Counted from the first letter of the stretch, positions 50,227 through 62,160 are shown. The stretch: 64,000 nucleotides of DNA from Prochlorococcus sp. AG-347-J20 (GCA_003281485.1 QCBW01000006.1:1-64000); one strand, 5' to 3'. The notes: a model not told the origin generated them from the letters alone. Translations and numbers: made by a program.

Positions 50227-51699
50227 TTAAGAAAAAGTATTATTCTTGCTAGTTGGGTATTGAATTCTTCTATGTCTAATCCTTTTCCATACATTCAAGA
50301 AGGCCCTTTTTATTAGATAAATTTCTCCTTTCGATAAATTACTATCATCTAATTGCCCATCTTTTTGACGTGAATAAATAATATCAGATATTGTTCCCAA
50401 AGCTTCTTTATCAGATGCACTAATATTCATTGCTCTTAGTGCTGCTTCACATCCATCTGCAAGCATTAGAATAGCTGTTTCTTTTGACTGAGGGATAGGG
50501 CCTTTGTATCTAAAGTAATTTTCATTAATCTCGAGATTTTTTTCTTTAGCTTTTTGAAAAAAATATCCCATTTTTAGGGTACCTTGATGTTCAGGGATAA
50601 AATTGGCTATCAGTTTAGGTAGTCTATTTTTTCTTGCAAATTTCAATCCTTCATCAACATGTGCTTGTAATACTTCTGCACTTTTAATAGGATTATCTAT
50701 TTCGTCATGAGGATTTTTTGAACCATCCTGATTTTCGATAAACCAATTAGGTGCATGTAATTTACCAACATCATGATATAAAGCTCCAGTTTTAATTAGG
50801 TCAATATCTCCACCAATCATTCTTGTAGCTTCCTCTGCTAAACCACAGATAAGTAAAGTATGTTCAAAAGTACCAGGAGCTTCAAGAGACAATCTTCTTA
50901 TAAGAGGTTTCTCCTTATCAGCCAGTTCGAGTAATCTTGCTTTAGTTAATAATCCAAATATCGATTCAAAAATAGGAATAAATAATATAGTAAACAGCAT
51001 TACTATTGCCAATAATAAGGAATCAGAGAATATATCCCCCTTAGACAAAACAAAATCTTGCTTATTAATAAGAGATATTTTATCTTTTCCTATCAATATC
51101 CATTGACTCAGGAACGATCCTATAGGAACAAAAATCGATAGTTGAAGTAACTGAGCTCTACTTCTTATTCTTCCTCCTAGTAGAGATACTATTGAAGCGC
51201 AAACTAATAAAATAAAAAATAAATTATTGTTTATAACAACTGCTGGGTCTGGCCAACTAAGGCTTGCTATTGATACCCAAGCTAAAGCAGTTATGCTTCC
51301 CATTCCTTGAGATATTATTAACGCCGGTGGAATTATCATAGATAAAGGACTTATGGTTGAAGATAAGAATAATTTCGTAGCTTGTACTGCCAAGAGAAGA
51401 GAAATGATCAAAATGATCTGTCTTGAAGAAATTGTGGGATTCTCTTTTTTTGAAACTAATATCAAAATTCCGGAACTAATAAGTATTTCAGTAAAAGTAA
51501 AAAGCCAAGAAAAAATATTTGTGATATTTAAAGGCGAGATTAGAAGAAGTTTATAAGAAGAAATTATTGAAATTAAAATGCATACTAAAAAAATTATTAG
51601 ATTATCTATTCTGGAAATTTTAATTGGTTGTTTTACCGGAAATTGACTTTTCCTCCATAGATAAAACAATTTTTTTAGGTTAGTTGTGATGTTTTGCAC
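50227..51699 (-). CDS. 7TM-HD-domain phosphohydrolase (PgpH-like)
   Basis: 490 residues. N-terminal half (about 30-245) has seven hydrophobic helices; the C-terminal HD-type domain has H-T-L-L-I-C-G-L-A-E-E-A, G-A-L-Y-H-D-V-G-K-L and F-I-P-E-H-Q-G-T. HDIG family proteins such as PgpH hydrolyse cyclic di-AMP. That activity is family knowledge and inferred for this protein. The extracellular domain of PgpH is missing here. Confidence 0.88.
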   Translation of the reverse strand: MQNITTNLKKLFYLWRKSQFPVKQPIKISRIDNLIIFLVCILISIISSYKLLLISPLNITNIFSWLFTFTEILISSGILILVSKKENPTISSRQIILIISLLLAVQATKLFLSSTISPLSMIIPPALIISQGMGSITALAWVSIASLSWPDPAVVINNNLFFILLVCASIVSLLGGRIRSRAQLLQLSIFVPIGSFLSQWILIGKDKISLINKQDFVLSKGDIFSDSLLLAIVMLFTILFIPIFESIFGLLTKARLLELADKEKPLIRRLSLEAPGTFEHTLLICGLAEEATRMIGGDIDLIKTGALYHDVGKLHAPNWFIENQDGSKNPHDEIDNPIKSAEVLQAHVDEGLKFARKNRLPKLIANFIPEHQGTLKMGYFFQKAKEKNLEINENYFRYKGPIPQSKETAILMLADGCEAALRAMNISASDKEALGTISDIIYSRQKDGQLDDSNLSKGEIYLIKRAFLNVWKRIRHRRIQYPTSKNNTFS

Positions 51700-51773
51700 A
51701 GAATATAAATAAATCTAATTGAATAATTTAAAATTATAGGCATGCTAGGGGTAAATAGGAGATGTTTTTCTAA

Positions 51774-52670
51774 ATGTCATTAAAATTAGATGGTAAAAAA
51801 TTTTCTCTTGAAATTGAAGAAAGATTAAATACTTTTATCTCTAGTAATAAAAAAATTGCAAAAAGAGCTCCCGGTTTAGCTGTAATAAGAATAGGTGAAG
51901 ACCCTGCGAGTGGTGTTTATGTTAAAAACAAAGAGAAAGCATGTTCAAGGGTTGGAATAAAAAGCTTTATCTTTCATCTTAGAGACAGTGTAGAGCAAAA
52001 AGAAGTTGAACAATTAATAATCAAACTTAATTCTGATAATCAAATTGATGGTATGTTGCTACAACTTCCCATCCCAAAGAAGTTTGATGAGCAAAAACTG
52101 ATAAGCCAAATTAATCCAAGCAAAGATGTAGATGGATTAAATGAGATAAACATCGGCAAATTAGTTAAAAATGAGCCTGCGATGAGATCATGTACACCAG
52201 CAGGAATTATTAATTTATTAAAATCCCAAAAAATTACAATTGAAGGAAAGAAGATTGTTGTTATTGGTAGAAGTTTGCTTGTTGGGAAACCCCTATCGCT
52301 TATGTTGTTGAATCTAAACGGCACGGTAACGATGACTCACTCAAAAACATTAAATTTGAATAAAGTATGTAGAGAAGCAGACATACTAATTGCTGCGGCA
52401 GGAAAACCCAATCTTGTAGATTCGAGCTTTGTAAAAGAAGGAGCAGTAGTTGTTGATGTTGGAATACATAGATTAAAAAGATCCGATAAAAATCAACCCA
52501 GATTATGCGGCGATGTATTATTAGAAGATGTCATTTCTAAAGTATTTGCTTACACACCTGTACCTGGAGGTGTTGGACCAATGACAGTAACAATGTTACT
52601 TGTAAATACTATTTTTAGCTGGCAAAAACAATTTGGTTTATCATCAACTCTAAATGACCTTTTGCCATAA
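51774..52670 (+). CDS. folD: Methylenetetrahydrofolate dehydrogenase/cyclohydrolase
   Basis: 298 residues, bifunctional one-carbon enzyme. [14 protein letters not shown], then Y-V-K-N-K (catalytic Lys) and P-S-K-D-V-D-G-L; the NADP site G-R-S-L-L-V-G-K-P and the end [11 protein letters not shown]. First gene of a plus-strand run folD, GGPP synthase, DUF212. Confidence 0.95.
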   Translation: MSLKLDGKKFSLEIEERLNTFISSNKKIAKRAPGLAVIRIGEDPASGVYVKNKEKACSRVGIKSFIFHLRDSVEQKEVEQLIIKLNSDNQIDGMLLQLPIPKKFDEQKLISQINPSKDVDGLNEINIGKLVKNEPAMRSCTPAGIINLLKSQKITIEGKKIVVIGRSLLVGKPLSLMLLNLNGTVTMTHSKTLNLNKVCREADILIAAAGKPNLVDSSFVKEGAVVVDVGIHRLKRSDKNQPRLCGDVLLEDVISKVFAYTPVPGGVGPMTVTMLLVNTIFSWQKQFGLSSTLNDLLP

Positions 52671-52706
52671 ACACCAAGATGAAAAATTTTTTACTAAAGG
52701 CATAAA

Positions 52707-53609
52707 ATGACTGAAGTTATAAATAGTATTTCTGATTTTGAAAAATATCTTAAGAACACAAAAAAGATTGTAGAGGATGCACTTGATTTTTCCTTGGGCC
52801 CTGAGAATCCAGAAATTTTAAGAGAATCAATGAGATACTCACTTTTAGCTGGAGGGAAGAGAATACGTCCTATTTTATGCTTAGCATCTTGCTCACTAGC
52901 AGGTGGAGAACCCTCTCTTGCTGTTCCTACTGCAGTAGCGATAGAAATGATCCATACAATGTCCTTGATTCATGATGATTTGCCTGCTATGGATAATGAT
53001 GACTTGAGAAGGGGGAGACCAACAAACCATAAGGTATATGGAGATGCAATAGCTATTCTCGCAGGCGATGCTTTATTAACTAGGGCCTTCGAAATGGTTT
53101 CGTTAAGAAGCCCTGGAGTCGATCCAACTAGATTACTAAATGTTATCGGCGAATTATCCCTAGTTGCTGGAGCACCAGGGCTAGTCGGGGGGCAAGTTGT
53201 TGATTTGGAATGCGAAGGCAAAGAAGTAAATCTTGAAACTCTCGAATATATTCATCTTCATAAGACTGGGGCTTTATTGAAGGCTTGCGTAAGAACAGGC
53301 GCAATGATCGCAGGGGCTAACGAAACGCTATTACAGGCTCTAACAACATATGCAGAGGGAATTGGTTTAGCCTTCCAAATAATAGATGATATTCTTGATT
53401 TAACTTCCAGCAGTGAAAAGCTTGGCAAAACTGCCGGAAAAGATCTCTTAGCTGACAAAACTACTTACCCTAAATTACTTGGTATGGAGGAGTCAAAGAA
53501 AAGAGCATTTGATTTAGTTGAAAAAGCAAAAAAAGCTATTGAACCTTGGGGAGCAGATGCGAAGTATTTAATATCATTAGCTGACTTTATTACAAATAGA
53601 GACCGATAA
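52707..53609 (+). CDS. crtE: Geranylgeranyl diphosphate synthase
   Basis: 300 residues, prenyltransferase. First Asp-rich motif D-D-L-P-A-M-D ([11 protein letters not shown]), second D-D-I-L-D, plus G-G-K-R-I-R-P near residue 50. Supplies GGPP to carotenoid, chlorophyll phytol and quinone paths. It lies 36 bases after folD and 13 bases before the next gene, so cotranscription is likely. Farnesyl diphosphate synthase is the alternative chain-length specificity. Confidence 0.92.
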   Translation: MTEVINSISDFEKYLKNTKKIVEDALDFSLGPENPEILRESMRYSLLAGGKRIRPILCLASCSLAGGEPSLAVPTAVAIEMIHTMSLIHDDLPAMDNDDLRRGRPTNHKVYGDAIAILAGDALLTRAFEMVSLRSPGVDPTRLLNVIGELSLVAGAPGLVGGQVVDLECEGKEVNLETLEYIHLHKTGALLKACVRTGAMIAGANETLLQALTTYAEGIGLAFQIIDDILDLTSSSEKLGKTAGKDLLADKTTYPKLLGMEESKKRAFDLVEKAKKAIEPWGADAKYLISLADFITNRDR

Positions 53610-53622
53610 ATAATTTTAATTC

Positions 53623-54102
53623 ATGTCTGAGTTTTTCATCTTTTTTAATAATTCAGTTCTTTTCTGGAGCTTATTATCCTGTTTATTAGCTCAATCATTG
53701 AAAATTGTGTTCAATTTCTTTTCAACTGGAGAGATAAGATTTGGAATAATGTTTGAGACTGGTGGAATGCCTTCAAGTCATTCGGCCTTAATAACTGGTG
53801 CAACTTCAGGTATAGGTTATGAAATTGGATTTGATAGCTCAATTTTTGCATTATCAGTTGCCCTGGCACTAATAGTTATGTATGACGCTAGTGGTGTTAG
53901 AAAATCAGCAGGAATACAAGCTGCAGAAATTAATAAACTATCAAAAAAAATAGATTCTCAATCTCAATTACTTTTAAAAGAAACTCTTGGGCATACAAAA
54001 GTTGAGGTCTTGGTTGGAAGTCTTTTGGGACCATTAATCACTTTGCCTGGGATATTTTTTTTAGGTTCTCCTATCAAAATATTTAATTTGATAATAAATT
54101 AA
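53623..54102 (+). CDS. DUF212 / divergent PAP2-family membrane protein
   Basis: 159 residues with four to five membrane helices. S-G-G/T-G-G-M-P-S-S-H-S-A (about 46-56) and Y-D-A-S-G-V-R-K-S-A-G fit the DUF212 family related to acid phosphatase/haloperoxidase folds. Substrate unknown; being just after GGPP synthase suggests isoprenoid phosphate handling, an inference. Ends overlap the convergent cobB gene by four bases. Confidence 0.88.
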   Translation: MSEFFIFFNNSVLFWSLLSCLLAQSLKIVFNFFSTGEIRFGIMFETGGMPSSHSALITGATSGIGYEIGFDSSIFALSVALALIVMYDASGVRKSAGIQAAEINKLSKKIDSQSQLLLKETLGHTKVEVLVGSLLGPLITLPGIFFLGSPIKIFNLIIN

Positions 54103-55490
54103 GAATCCTTTGAAAAACTAATTTGGGTAGCATCTATAAAGTTTTTTGCGACTTCTGGAGAACTTGGCAAATGTAAGTGAATCCAACTTGCATGTAATTT
54201 TTCATCAAAAAAGCCTTCATTTTTGTATTCAGTTTTCCAAGATTTAATTTTCCATGGGGAAGAAAGTTTATTGTGATGTTCAGCTTTTCTTAAATCAAGT
54301 TCAGATAAATTATTTTCAATTGCCCAATAATGAAATTCATGTCCTCTAATTAATTGATTTTGTTTAATGATCGGAGTATCTTTTAAGCCTTCAATGTATC
54401 TGTAGCCTACTGTAAGTTTACTTTTTTTTGAGCTAAAAGGGAGGATTCCACTCATTTTATGATTATTACCATTTTCATCTTTTATAAAGTCTCCTAAAAT
54501 CATCATCCCTCCGCACTCTGCATATATAAATCCATTTTTGCGGAATTTCCTTAACGAGTCTAAGCTTCTTGTAGAGTTACTTATATGATCAGCATATTTT
54601 TCAGGGAATCCTCCAGGAATAATTAAAGAAGAAACCTCATTAGGTATTTCTTCATCATCGTAAATACTCCATGAAATCAAGGGTATACCTATTTCACTCA
54701 AAAACTCCTTAGTTTCAGGGTATTGAAAATGAAAGATTTTATCTTCTACAATTGCGATAGGTTTACTATTATCTATTTTAAAATCTTTAAGACTTACAGA
54801 ATTAACTATTTTCTTTTTAGGAGATTTCAAGAACTTAATAATAGACAATACATCAAGATTTCGTTCGGCAAAATTTGCAAAATATTCAACATCAATTTCT
54901 TTACTATCATCAAATGGAGATATCAAACCTAAATTAGCTTTGTTTAAAGTTATTTTTGAATCAGATGGTAAAAAACCAAGAATTTCGATATCTTCATTTT
55001 TAAAAACTTCTTTGATTAATTTTTCATGTCTATCTGAATTAACGTTATTAAATATAATTCCTGCTATTGACAGCTCACTATCGAAATCTCTAAAACCTCG
55101 AACAGTCGCTAAGAGAGAAGCTACTTGACCTCTAGCATTAACAATAAAAATTACTGGAGCATTGAGAAGTTTAGAGATATCTGCAGTGCTGGAATGGGTT
55201 GTTGACCCTAATCCATCATATAGACCCATTGCTCCTTCAATTAATGAGAATTCATATTTCAAAGAATGTTTCAAAAAACTTTCATGAACCCATTCCTCAC
55301 CACTTAAAAAAATATCTAAATTCCTACAAATAGGTTGACCAATTGAACTAAGTTGTTGTTGATCAAGATAATCTGGGCCAACCTTGAAAGTTTGTATCTT
55401 TATACCTTTTGAGAATGCCCAACAAGATATCAAAAGCGATAATGTTGTTTTACCACTATCAGTGGAAGGAGCAGATATTACGCAAGGCAT
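54099..55490 (-). CDS. cobB: Cobyrinic acid a,c-diamide synthase
   Basis: 463 residues. N-terminal dethiobiotin-synthetase-like P-loop S-A-P-S-T-D-S-G-K-T-T; C-terminal class I amidotransferase domain with I-I-P-G-G-F-P-E and the nucleophile Cys in Y-A-E-C-G-G-M-M. Adds two amides to the corrin ring in cobalamin (pseudocobalamin in these organisms) synthesis. Starts three bases after the opcA stop. Confidence 0.92.
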   Translation of the reverse strand: MPCVISAPSTDSGKTTLSLLISCWAFSKGIKIQTFKVGPDYLDQQQLSSIGQPICRNLDIFLSGEEWVHESFLKHSLKYEFSLIEGAMGLYDGLGSTTHSSTADISKLLNAPVIFIVNARGQVASLLATVRGFRDFDSELSIAGIIFNNVNSDRHEKLIKEVFKNEDIEILGFLPSDSKITLNKANLGLISPFDDSKEIDVEYFANFAERNLDVLSIIKFLKSPKKKIVNSVSLKDFKIDNSKPIAIVEDKIFHFQYPETKEFLSEIGIPLISWSIYDDEEIPNEVSSLIIPGGFPEKYADHISNSTRSLDSLRKFRKNGFIYAECGGMMILGDFIKDENGNNHKMSGILPFSSKKSKLTVGYRYIEGLKDTPIIKQNQLIRGHEFHYWAIENNLSELDLRKAEHHNKLSSPWKIKSWKTEYKNEGFFDEKLHASWIHLHLPSSPEVAKNFIDATQISFSKDS

Positions 55491-55493
55491 TTA

Positions 55494-56795
55494 CTAGTTA
55501 TTAAAGCCATTAAATATTTGAAGAGCTATTTTAATAGAATTTTCAAAAAGAGGACTAGTATTACCTCTACTACTTCCCAACAATTTACTAACATCATACT
55601 CTGATGTAGAGAAAGAATTTGGAACAACTTGTTCTATTAGCTCCATATTAGCCATTCCCCCTGCTTCTAGTCTCATACATTCCACTGATTCACAGCCAAG
55701 TATTACACAAGTGTTATTTTTTTGAACATCACTAATTTTTGAAATCAACCTCAATCCAATAACTTGTCCTAAATGAATACTTGGATTTCCCAAAGATAAA
55801 GGATTAATTGATGCAGAAATTATTTCTCCATTAATTCTTTCAAACTCTATTCTTGTTGATTCTGTATCCCTTTCAACTCCTAGAAAAGACCAACCAAGTT
55901 TATCGCTAATCCATGAAATCAAAAACAAAGCTTGAATCATATGATCTCCTGCTATATCAATATCAATATCAGTTATATGATCTAAAATTGGTCTCCTCGA
56001 AGGCGGATCAAAAATCATTGCCAATGATTCCCTCCAATTTTTCAACCTAACCCAATTCAAATCATTAATAGCTTTATTTGAATTATTTAATTGATCTAGA
56101 ATTCTTAAACATTTGTCAGGGGCTCCCATAGCAGTATCAATTATTAACCTGTGATCATAATTAGTAAAATATTCGAAGATTTCAGGCGATTCATCTAAGC
56201 TTCCATTCCACCACAACCAAGAAGGTAATTCATCAATAGATAATTTATCAATTAATTTTAATCCTTTATTAGATATTGAGGTTGAGTCCCCCCTAATAAC
56301 CACTAAATCCCCGCAGATAGGTTGCATAGCTGGAGTATCACTTAATGGACAGTAAGCAGAAACAAAGGTTTTGATATCTGAATTTTTATTTAACGTTGGC
56401 GCTAGCGTTATTAATCTTCTTGGATTCAATGTACTTATTGATGATTCAAAAAATTGTCCTCTGAAGTCTTCAATGTCTTTATTAGATAAATTTTCTTTCA
56501 ACAAATCCAATAATTTTTCACTATTTAGTGAAGTACTAATAGGAAGTCCTTTATCTAATATAATTTTTTTAGTAACTTCAATTATCTCTGGACTTAAATT
56601 CCCAGTAATTGGTCCATTTACTAATCCCTTTTGAACTAAACATTGTTCTAACCAAGCAGGCTGCCAGATCATTAATGTAAAAGTATTAGCTCCAGTATTA
56701 TCATTATCTTCTGAAATCCATAATTTACTAAGGTAACTAGAAATTTCCTGATAGGGAAGTTCTAGTGGAGTTTGGAGTGTTAGTTGAGGTTTCAT
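55494..56795 (-). CDS. opcA: Glucose-6-phosphate dehydrogenase assembly protein OpcA
   Basis: 433 residues of the OpcA/DUF family. Q-P-A-W-L-E-Q near residue 45, P-I-T-G-N-L-S-P and G-C-E-S-V-E-C-M near the C-terminus. OpcA activates and assembles G6PDH in a redox-dependent way. Directly downstream of zwf (two-base gap), the usual arrangement. Two cysteines near residue 370 may be redox-active. Confidence 0.92.
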   Translation of the reverse strand: MKPQLTLQTPLELPYQEISSYLSKLWISEDNDNTGANTFTLMIWQPAWLEQCLVQKGLVNGPITGNLSPEIIEVTKKIILDKGLPISTSLNSEKLLDLLKENLSNKDIEDFRGQFFESSISTLNPRRLITLAPTLNKNSDIKTFVSAYCPLSDTPAMQPICGDLVVIRGDSTSISNKGLKLIDKLSIDELPSWLWWNGSLDESPEIFEYFTNYDHRLIIDTAMGAPDKCLRILDQLNNSNKAINDLNWVRLKNWRESLAMIFDPPSRRPILDHITDIDIDIAGDHMIQALFLISWISDKLGWSFLGVERDTESTRIEFERINGEIISASINPLSLGNPSIHLGQVIGLRLISKISDVQKNNTCVILGCESVECMRLEAGGMANMELIEQVVPNSFSTSEYDVSKLLGSSRGNTSPLFENSIKIALQIFNGFNN

Positions 56796-56797
56796 TT

Positions 56798-58321
56798 TTA
56801 AGGTCTACGCCAGAAAATATTATCTTTTGAAAGTAATTGATCAGACTCAGGGGGGCCCCACGTCATAGATTCATAATTATAAATAGGTAATTTCCAAGGA
56901 GAATTATCCATCAATTCTATTAATGGCGTATAAAGTTTCCAGGCTGCCTCTACTTCATCACTTCTAGTAAATAAGGTTGGGTCAGAAAGCATTGCATCCG
57001 CCAATAATCTTACATAACCTTCATCTGAGGGTTCTCCAAATGATTCGTCATAAGAAAATTCCATCTCAACAGGTCTTGCTTTCATTCCAGAGCCAGGAGA
57101 TTTTACCTCAAATTTGAAAGTAGCACCTTCGTTTGGCTGTATTCTGAGGATTAGTTGATTTGGGGCAGGATTTATTATTGTTGATTCAAATAAATGAACA
57201 GGAACATCTTTAAAAGTCAAGACTATTTCTCCAAGTCTTTTAGGTAATCTTTTCCCTGTCCTCAAATAAAAAGGAACCCCTTGCCAACGCCAGTTATCAA
57301 CGAAAACTTTTGTCGCAATATAAGTTTCTGTTGTGCTATTAGAATTAACACCATCTTCCTGTCTATATCCTTTGAGGTGATTTGAGATATTTCCACCCTC
57401 TCCATATTGTCCTCTTATGCAACAATTCCAGGGTTTATTCTCATCAGCAAGTTTTGAAGCTTGAAGAACCTTAGCTTTTTCATTTCTTATTGCTTCTGGT
57501 TCAAACTTGCCAGGAGGTTCCATAGCAGTAACAGCAAGCATTTGAGTCATATGATTTTGAAGCATATCTCTTAATGCACCAGAGCTTTCGTAATAACCTG
57601 CTCTATCTTCAACGCCTACTGTTTCAGATGAAGTAATTTGAACACTTGATATATAATTTCTGTTCCAGATTGGTTCAAAAATGGTGTTAGCAAACCTCAA
57701 AACAAGAATATTTTGAACTGTCTCTTTACCTAAATAATGATCAATCCTATAAATCTGACTTTCTTCAGCACAACTTTGAACGATCTTATTCAATTTTTTT
57801 GCACTTGAATAATCTCTTCCAAAAGGTTTTTCAATCACTAAACGACTTTTTTTAGGGTCATCTAAAAGGCCAGCTGCTTTAAGAGCTTTACATCCACTTG
57901 CATAGAAATTCGGAGATACTGATAAATAAAATGTTCTATTTCCATGAGTAGCTTGTGTTTTATCAATTTCATTTAATCTTTTAGAAAGCCTTACGACATG
58001 ATCACTTTGTTGCAAGTCAACTGGTTCATAGAAAAGATAATTACAAAATTGTTCCCACTCCCTTTCTTTGCCAGATATCTGATGGGATAGCTTTACTTTC
58101 ATCTTTTCTCTAAACTCATTATCAGTCCAAGGTCTTCTCGCACAACCTACTATTCCAAATTCACTAGGAATTCTTCTTTGCAAATAGAGTTCAAATAAGG
58201 CTGGTATTAATTTTCTATGAGTAAGGTCTCCACTGGCACCAAATATAACTATGCATTGTGGAGATATGACTCTTTCCTGCCGTAAACCTAATCTTAGAGG
58301 ATTACTTAAAGTTGAAGGCAT
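56798..58321 (-). CDS. zwf: Glucose-6-phosphate 1-dehydrogenase
   Basis: 507 residues, first step of the oxidative pentose phosphate pathway. N-terminal F-G-A-S-G-D-L-T-H-R-K-L; active site R-I-D-H-Y-L-G-K-E-T-V-Q-N; C-terminal Y-D-E-S-F-G region. Cyanobacterial enzymes are redox-controlled via thioredoxin and OpcA. First gene of zwf-opcA-cobB. It supplies NADPH at night. Confidence 0.96.
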   Translation of the reverse strand: MPSTLSNPLRLGLRQERVISPQCIVIFGASGDLTHRKLIPALFELYLQRRIPSEFGIVGCARRPWTDNEFREKMKVKLSHQISGKEREWEQFCNYLFYEPVDLQQSDHVVRLSKRLNEIDKTQATHGNRTFYLSVSPNFYASGCKALKAAGLLDDPKKSRLVIEKPFGRDYSSAKKLNKIVQSCAEESQIYRIDHYLGKETVQNILVLRFANTIFEPIWNRNYISSVQITSSETVGVEDRAGYYESSGALRDMLQNHMTQMLAVTAMEPPGKFEPEAIRNEKAKVLQASKLADENKPWNCCIRGQYGEGGNISNHLKGYRQEDGVNSNSTTETYIATKVFVDNWRWQGVPFYLRTGKRLPKRLGEIVLTFKDVPVHLFESTIINPAPNQLILRIQPNEGATFKFEVKSPGSGMKARPVEMEFSYDESFGEPSDEGYVRLLADAMLSDPTLFTRSDEVEAAWKLYTPLIELMDNSPWKLPIYNYESMTWGPPESDQLLSKDNIFWRRP

Positions 58322-58431
58322 ATTTTTAATATTCTATTTTTAAAATCCTCTTTTTTTCTAAGATTAGCTACATATTGTGTCTAAACCAAAAAGTATTTGG
58401 TGAGTAATGCTTAAATCTAAAGATCAATGTT

Positions 58432-59541
<1,110 letters not shown>

Positions 59542-59722
59542 TTAGTTTTCTTTATATAAAAAGATTATCAATTTGTAGTTTAATTTGTAGTTATTTTACA
59601 AAAATGGTTACGTTTTGAGATCGGGATAATCTAATGAAATTGTTTTTATTTTTCAGAATTTATTGTTTTTATCAGTATAGTTACACAGAAATAATTTTTT
59701 ATCTAATTAAAAAATTTCGTTT

Positions 59723-60259
59723 ATGAATAATTCTCAAGAATCAGTAAATCATTCTAAAAGCAATGATTACAGGACAATTGAGCAAACGATGGAAAAGCTT
59801 TCTGGAGGGACACGAAGACTTGCAGCTCAACTTACAACTTCTGCAAGTTTTGACTCTTTGTGGGATGTTTTAACAGATTATGATCGACTAAATCTTTACA
59901 TACCAAATTTACTTTCAAGCAAAAAAATATATCAAAATAAAAATAATGTTCATCTCAAACAAGTTGGGGCTCAAGATTTTCTTGGCATGAAATTTTCAGC
60001 TGAAGTAACTATCGATTTATTCGAAGATAAGGCACTTGGCCTTTTAAAATTTAATTTAATTAAAGGGGATTTTAGAAAATTTGAGGGAAGTTGGAAAATT
60101 CAAAATATAAAAGATACTTCTAAAAATTCGTTAATTTACGATCTTACTGTTCAAGGTTGTCAGTGGATGCCAATAAGAATGATAGAAAAAAGATTAAAGA
60201 GGGATTTATCAGAAAATTTGATCGCCGTAGATAGGCAAGCTAAATCATCAATAAATTAG
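59723..60259 (+). CDS. SRPBCC (START/polyketide-cyclase-like) domain protein
   Basis: 178 residues. Y-D-R-L-N-L-Y-I-P-N-L-L-S-S-K and V-G-A-Q-D-F-L-G-M-K-F-S fit the cyclase/dehydrase-like SRPBCC family, which binds hydrophobic ligands in a deep cavity. Cytoplasmic by appearance. The ligand is unknown. Neighbours petH and tRNA-Glu give no clue. Confidence 0.82.
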   Translation: MNNSQESVNHSKSNDYRTIEQTMEKLSGGTRRLAAQLTTSASFDSLWDVLTDYDRLNLYIPNLLSSKKIYQNKNNVHLKQVGAQDFLGMKFSAEVTIDLFEDKALGLLKFNLIKGDFRKFEGSWKIQNIKDTSKNSLIYDLTVQGCQWMPIRMIEKRLKRDLSENLIAVDRQAKSSIN

Positions 60260-60277
60260 CTTCAAGGTTTTAAATAA

Positions 60278-60350
60278 TAGCCCCAAGGGGATTCGAACCC
60301 CTGTCGCCTCCGTGAAAGGGAGGTGTCCTAGGCCTCTAGACGATGGGGCC
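60278..60350 (-). tRNA. trnE: tRNA-Glu (anticodon UUC)
   Basis: 73-nt cloverleaf on the minus strand: acceptor GGCCCCA/TGGGGCT with a wobble at the first pair, D-arm with TCTAGAGGCCTAGGA, anticodon stem CCTCC/GGAGG with loop CTTTCAC (anticodon TTC), T-arm AGGGG-TTCGAAT-CCCCT, discriminator A. CCA is not encoded. In cyanobacteria this tRNA also feeds the C5 path to 5-aminolevulinate for chlorophyll. Confidence 0.96.
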
Positions 60351-60392
60351 AGGAAATTAGCATAACAGCTTATTAAAAAATTAAGAGTAAGG

Positions 60393-61511
60393 CTAGCCTT
60401 TCGTCAAGTATTGTTGCTCTTTATTTTGTCCTTGCCACACAGGAACAGTAAAATGGAAGCAAGAACCAACACCAACTTCAGAAACGACCCAAATTCTTCC
60501 ACCATGAACTTGTACTATTCTCCTGCATACTGATAACCCTATTCCAAATCCTGAAGTACCTTCAGAAGTCTGTGGGAGCCTTACTCTATCTAGAAAAATT
60601 CTTTTTTGTTCGCTTAGAGGAATACCTGCACCTTTGTCACAAATTGTTATTTCTACCCATTGATTTGTCTTATGTATCATAGTGATTTTTATAGATCCAG
60701 AGTCTCTAGAAAATTTAACAGCATTTTCAATTAAATTTAAAAATACTTGTCTCATTCTTCTTTGATCTGCAAATACACTAGGGAGGTCAGATGGTATATC
60801 AGTATCAATTTGAATGTTCCTCAATCTCCAGAATTTTTCTAGTTCTAGAATTACTTCAGCACTAATATTACCTAATTCAATTTTCTGAGGATTAAATAAT
60901 GCCTCCCATTTGGTTGTCCCAACTTCTAAAAGATCCTGTGATAAAAGTTCAATCTCTTCTAGACGTCTTTTAATAACTTCTTGCAACTTTGAAATATCTA
61001 TTTGCCCAAGTTTTTGACTTTGAACTGCCAAAGTTGCCGCAGTTAAGGGAGTTCTTAATTCATGAGCGACCATTCTTAATAATCTTTCCTGAGATTCTAT
61101 TCTTTTTGTTAATGTCTCATTTTCTTGTCTTAAAACAAGAAGTTCGTCCTCAAGCAGAAATTCTTTTTGAGTTCTTATTGAGTCAATTTTGGATGGTTGT
61201 AAATTAATCCCTAAATTTTTTGTTAAACCTTCCTGACTCCACCTTGGTATCCATTTTTGCAATTGAGAAAATATAGTACTCCCAGCAAATATCTGCTTTG
61301 GAGCTGGAGAAACCTTTATAAGAGCAGGAATAGCAACTAATCTATGTAATTCAAGTAATTCCGGCTGTTCTGTGGGCTCAGAAATCTGCAAAGATATATC
61401 AAATTCACAGTCATCTGATTCTAAAAAAGCAATCAAAGATTTAATATCACCACTAGAAAGTTGATTTCTAGCCGCTACGAGTATTAATTTTAGCTCTTTT
61501 TTATCATTCAA
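60393..61511 (-). CDS. sasA: Circadian adaptive-response sensor histidine kinase SasA
   Basis: 372 residues. Residues 1-95 form a KaiB-like thioredoxin-fold domain ([11 protein letters not shown] at 7-17, and V-A-I-P-A-L-I at 59-65). The kinase has phospho-His150 in H-E-L-R-T-P-L, N-box [10 protein letters not shown]1 D-K-G-A-G-I, and G2 G-F-G-I-G-L. SasA senses KaiC and drives RpaA output. The kai genes and rpaA are not in this window. Stop lies 43 bases from the tRNA-Glu gene on the same strand. Confidence 0.93.
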   Translation of the reverse strand: MNDKKELKLILVAARNQLSSGDIKSLIAFLESDDCEFDISLQISEPTEQPELLELHRLVAIPALIKVSPAPKQIFAGSTIFSQLQKWIPRWSQEGLTKNLGINLQPSKIDSIRTQKEFLLEDELLVLRQENETLTKRIESQERLLRMVAHELRTPLTAATLAVQSQKLGQIDISKLQEVIKRRLEEIELLSQDLLEVGTTKWEALFNPQKIELGNISAEVILELEKFWRLRNIQIDTDIPSDLPSVFADQRRMRQVFLNLIENAVKFSRDSGSIKITMIHKTNQWVEITICDKGAGIPLSEQKRIFLDRVRLPQTSEGTSGFGIGLSVCRRIVQVHGGRIWVVSEVGVGSCFHFTVPVWQGQNKEQQYLTKG

Positions 61512-61617
61512 ATGTTTTCCTCGGAAGTGTTGAAAAGCTGTTAATCCTTATGAACACATTAAGATATTTTTATTTATTTTACAGATAAGCTATGAAATAT
61601 ATAGGGCTAATTTATAA

Positions 61618-62160
61618 ATGGTTGTTAATAATCAAAAGAAAAACTTGAATTTTGGTGAACAGAATTCTCCAGAGATAAGTTTAAATAGTAATTTAAAAAG
61701 ATGGTTCTCAAGAAATATCGGAACCTGGAAATCTAATAGGTCATACTTTTTTAATGAAGAGCAAAAAATATATAATTTGTGCATGAATATTAATATTCAA
61801 GCTCTTAGGAATAAATCCGAATGGGAATCTAACTATAAATTCACCTGGTATCCTGAAAAAAAATATAATTTTTTTGAAAAAAATCCTCAATACAGAGAAC
61901 AAGGAGAGATGCGAGCATTTTTAAGGGGACATCAACTAGTAAGGGAAAATTTTTATTTAAGTAATATTGAAGGGATATCAAATATTAAGCAAGTTGACGA
62001 ACACGAAATGATTTTTGAATCTTCCTATGAAGATTGGTTTATTTTAGAACATACAAGACTAGTTGATTCAGATAATTATAGATTCAGGGTTATTTATTCA
62101 TGGAACAAAAATGAGCTAAAAATAGTAGAGAATCATCACGAAATAAAAATTATTAAGTAA
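61618..62160 (+). CDS. CpeS-like lipocalin-fold protein (tentative)
   Basis: 180 residues. S-R-N-I-G-T-W-K-S-N-R-S-Y (about 31-43) and S-E-W-E-S-N-Y-K-F-T-W (about 68-78) resemble the opening and second strand of CpcS/CpeS-type phycobilin lyases and related lipocalin-like proteins. The match is partial and by eye. No phycobiliprotein genes are in the window. It may bind another pigment or lipid. Confidence 0.62.
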   Translation: MVVNNQKKNLNFGEQNSPEISLNSNLKRWFSRNIGTWKSNRSYFFNEEQKIYNLCMNINIQALRNKSEWESNYKFTWYPEKKYNFFEKNPQYREQGEMRAFLRGHQLVRENFYLSNIEGISNIKQVDEHEMIFESSYEDWFILEHTRLVDSDNYRFRVIYSWNKNELKIVENHHEIKIIK

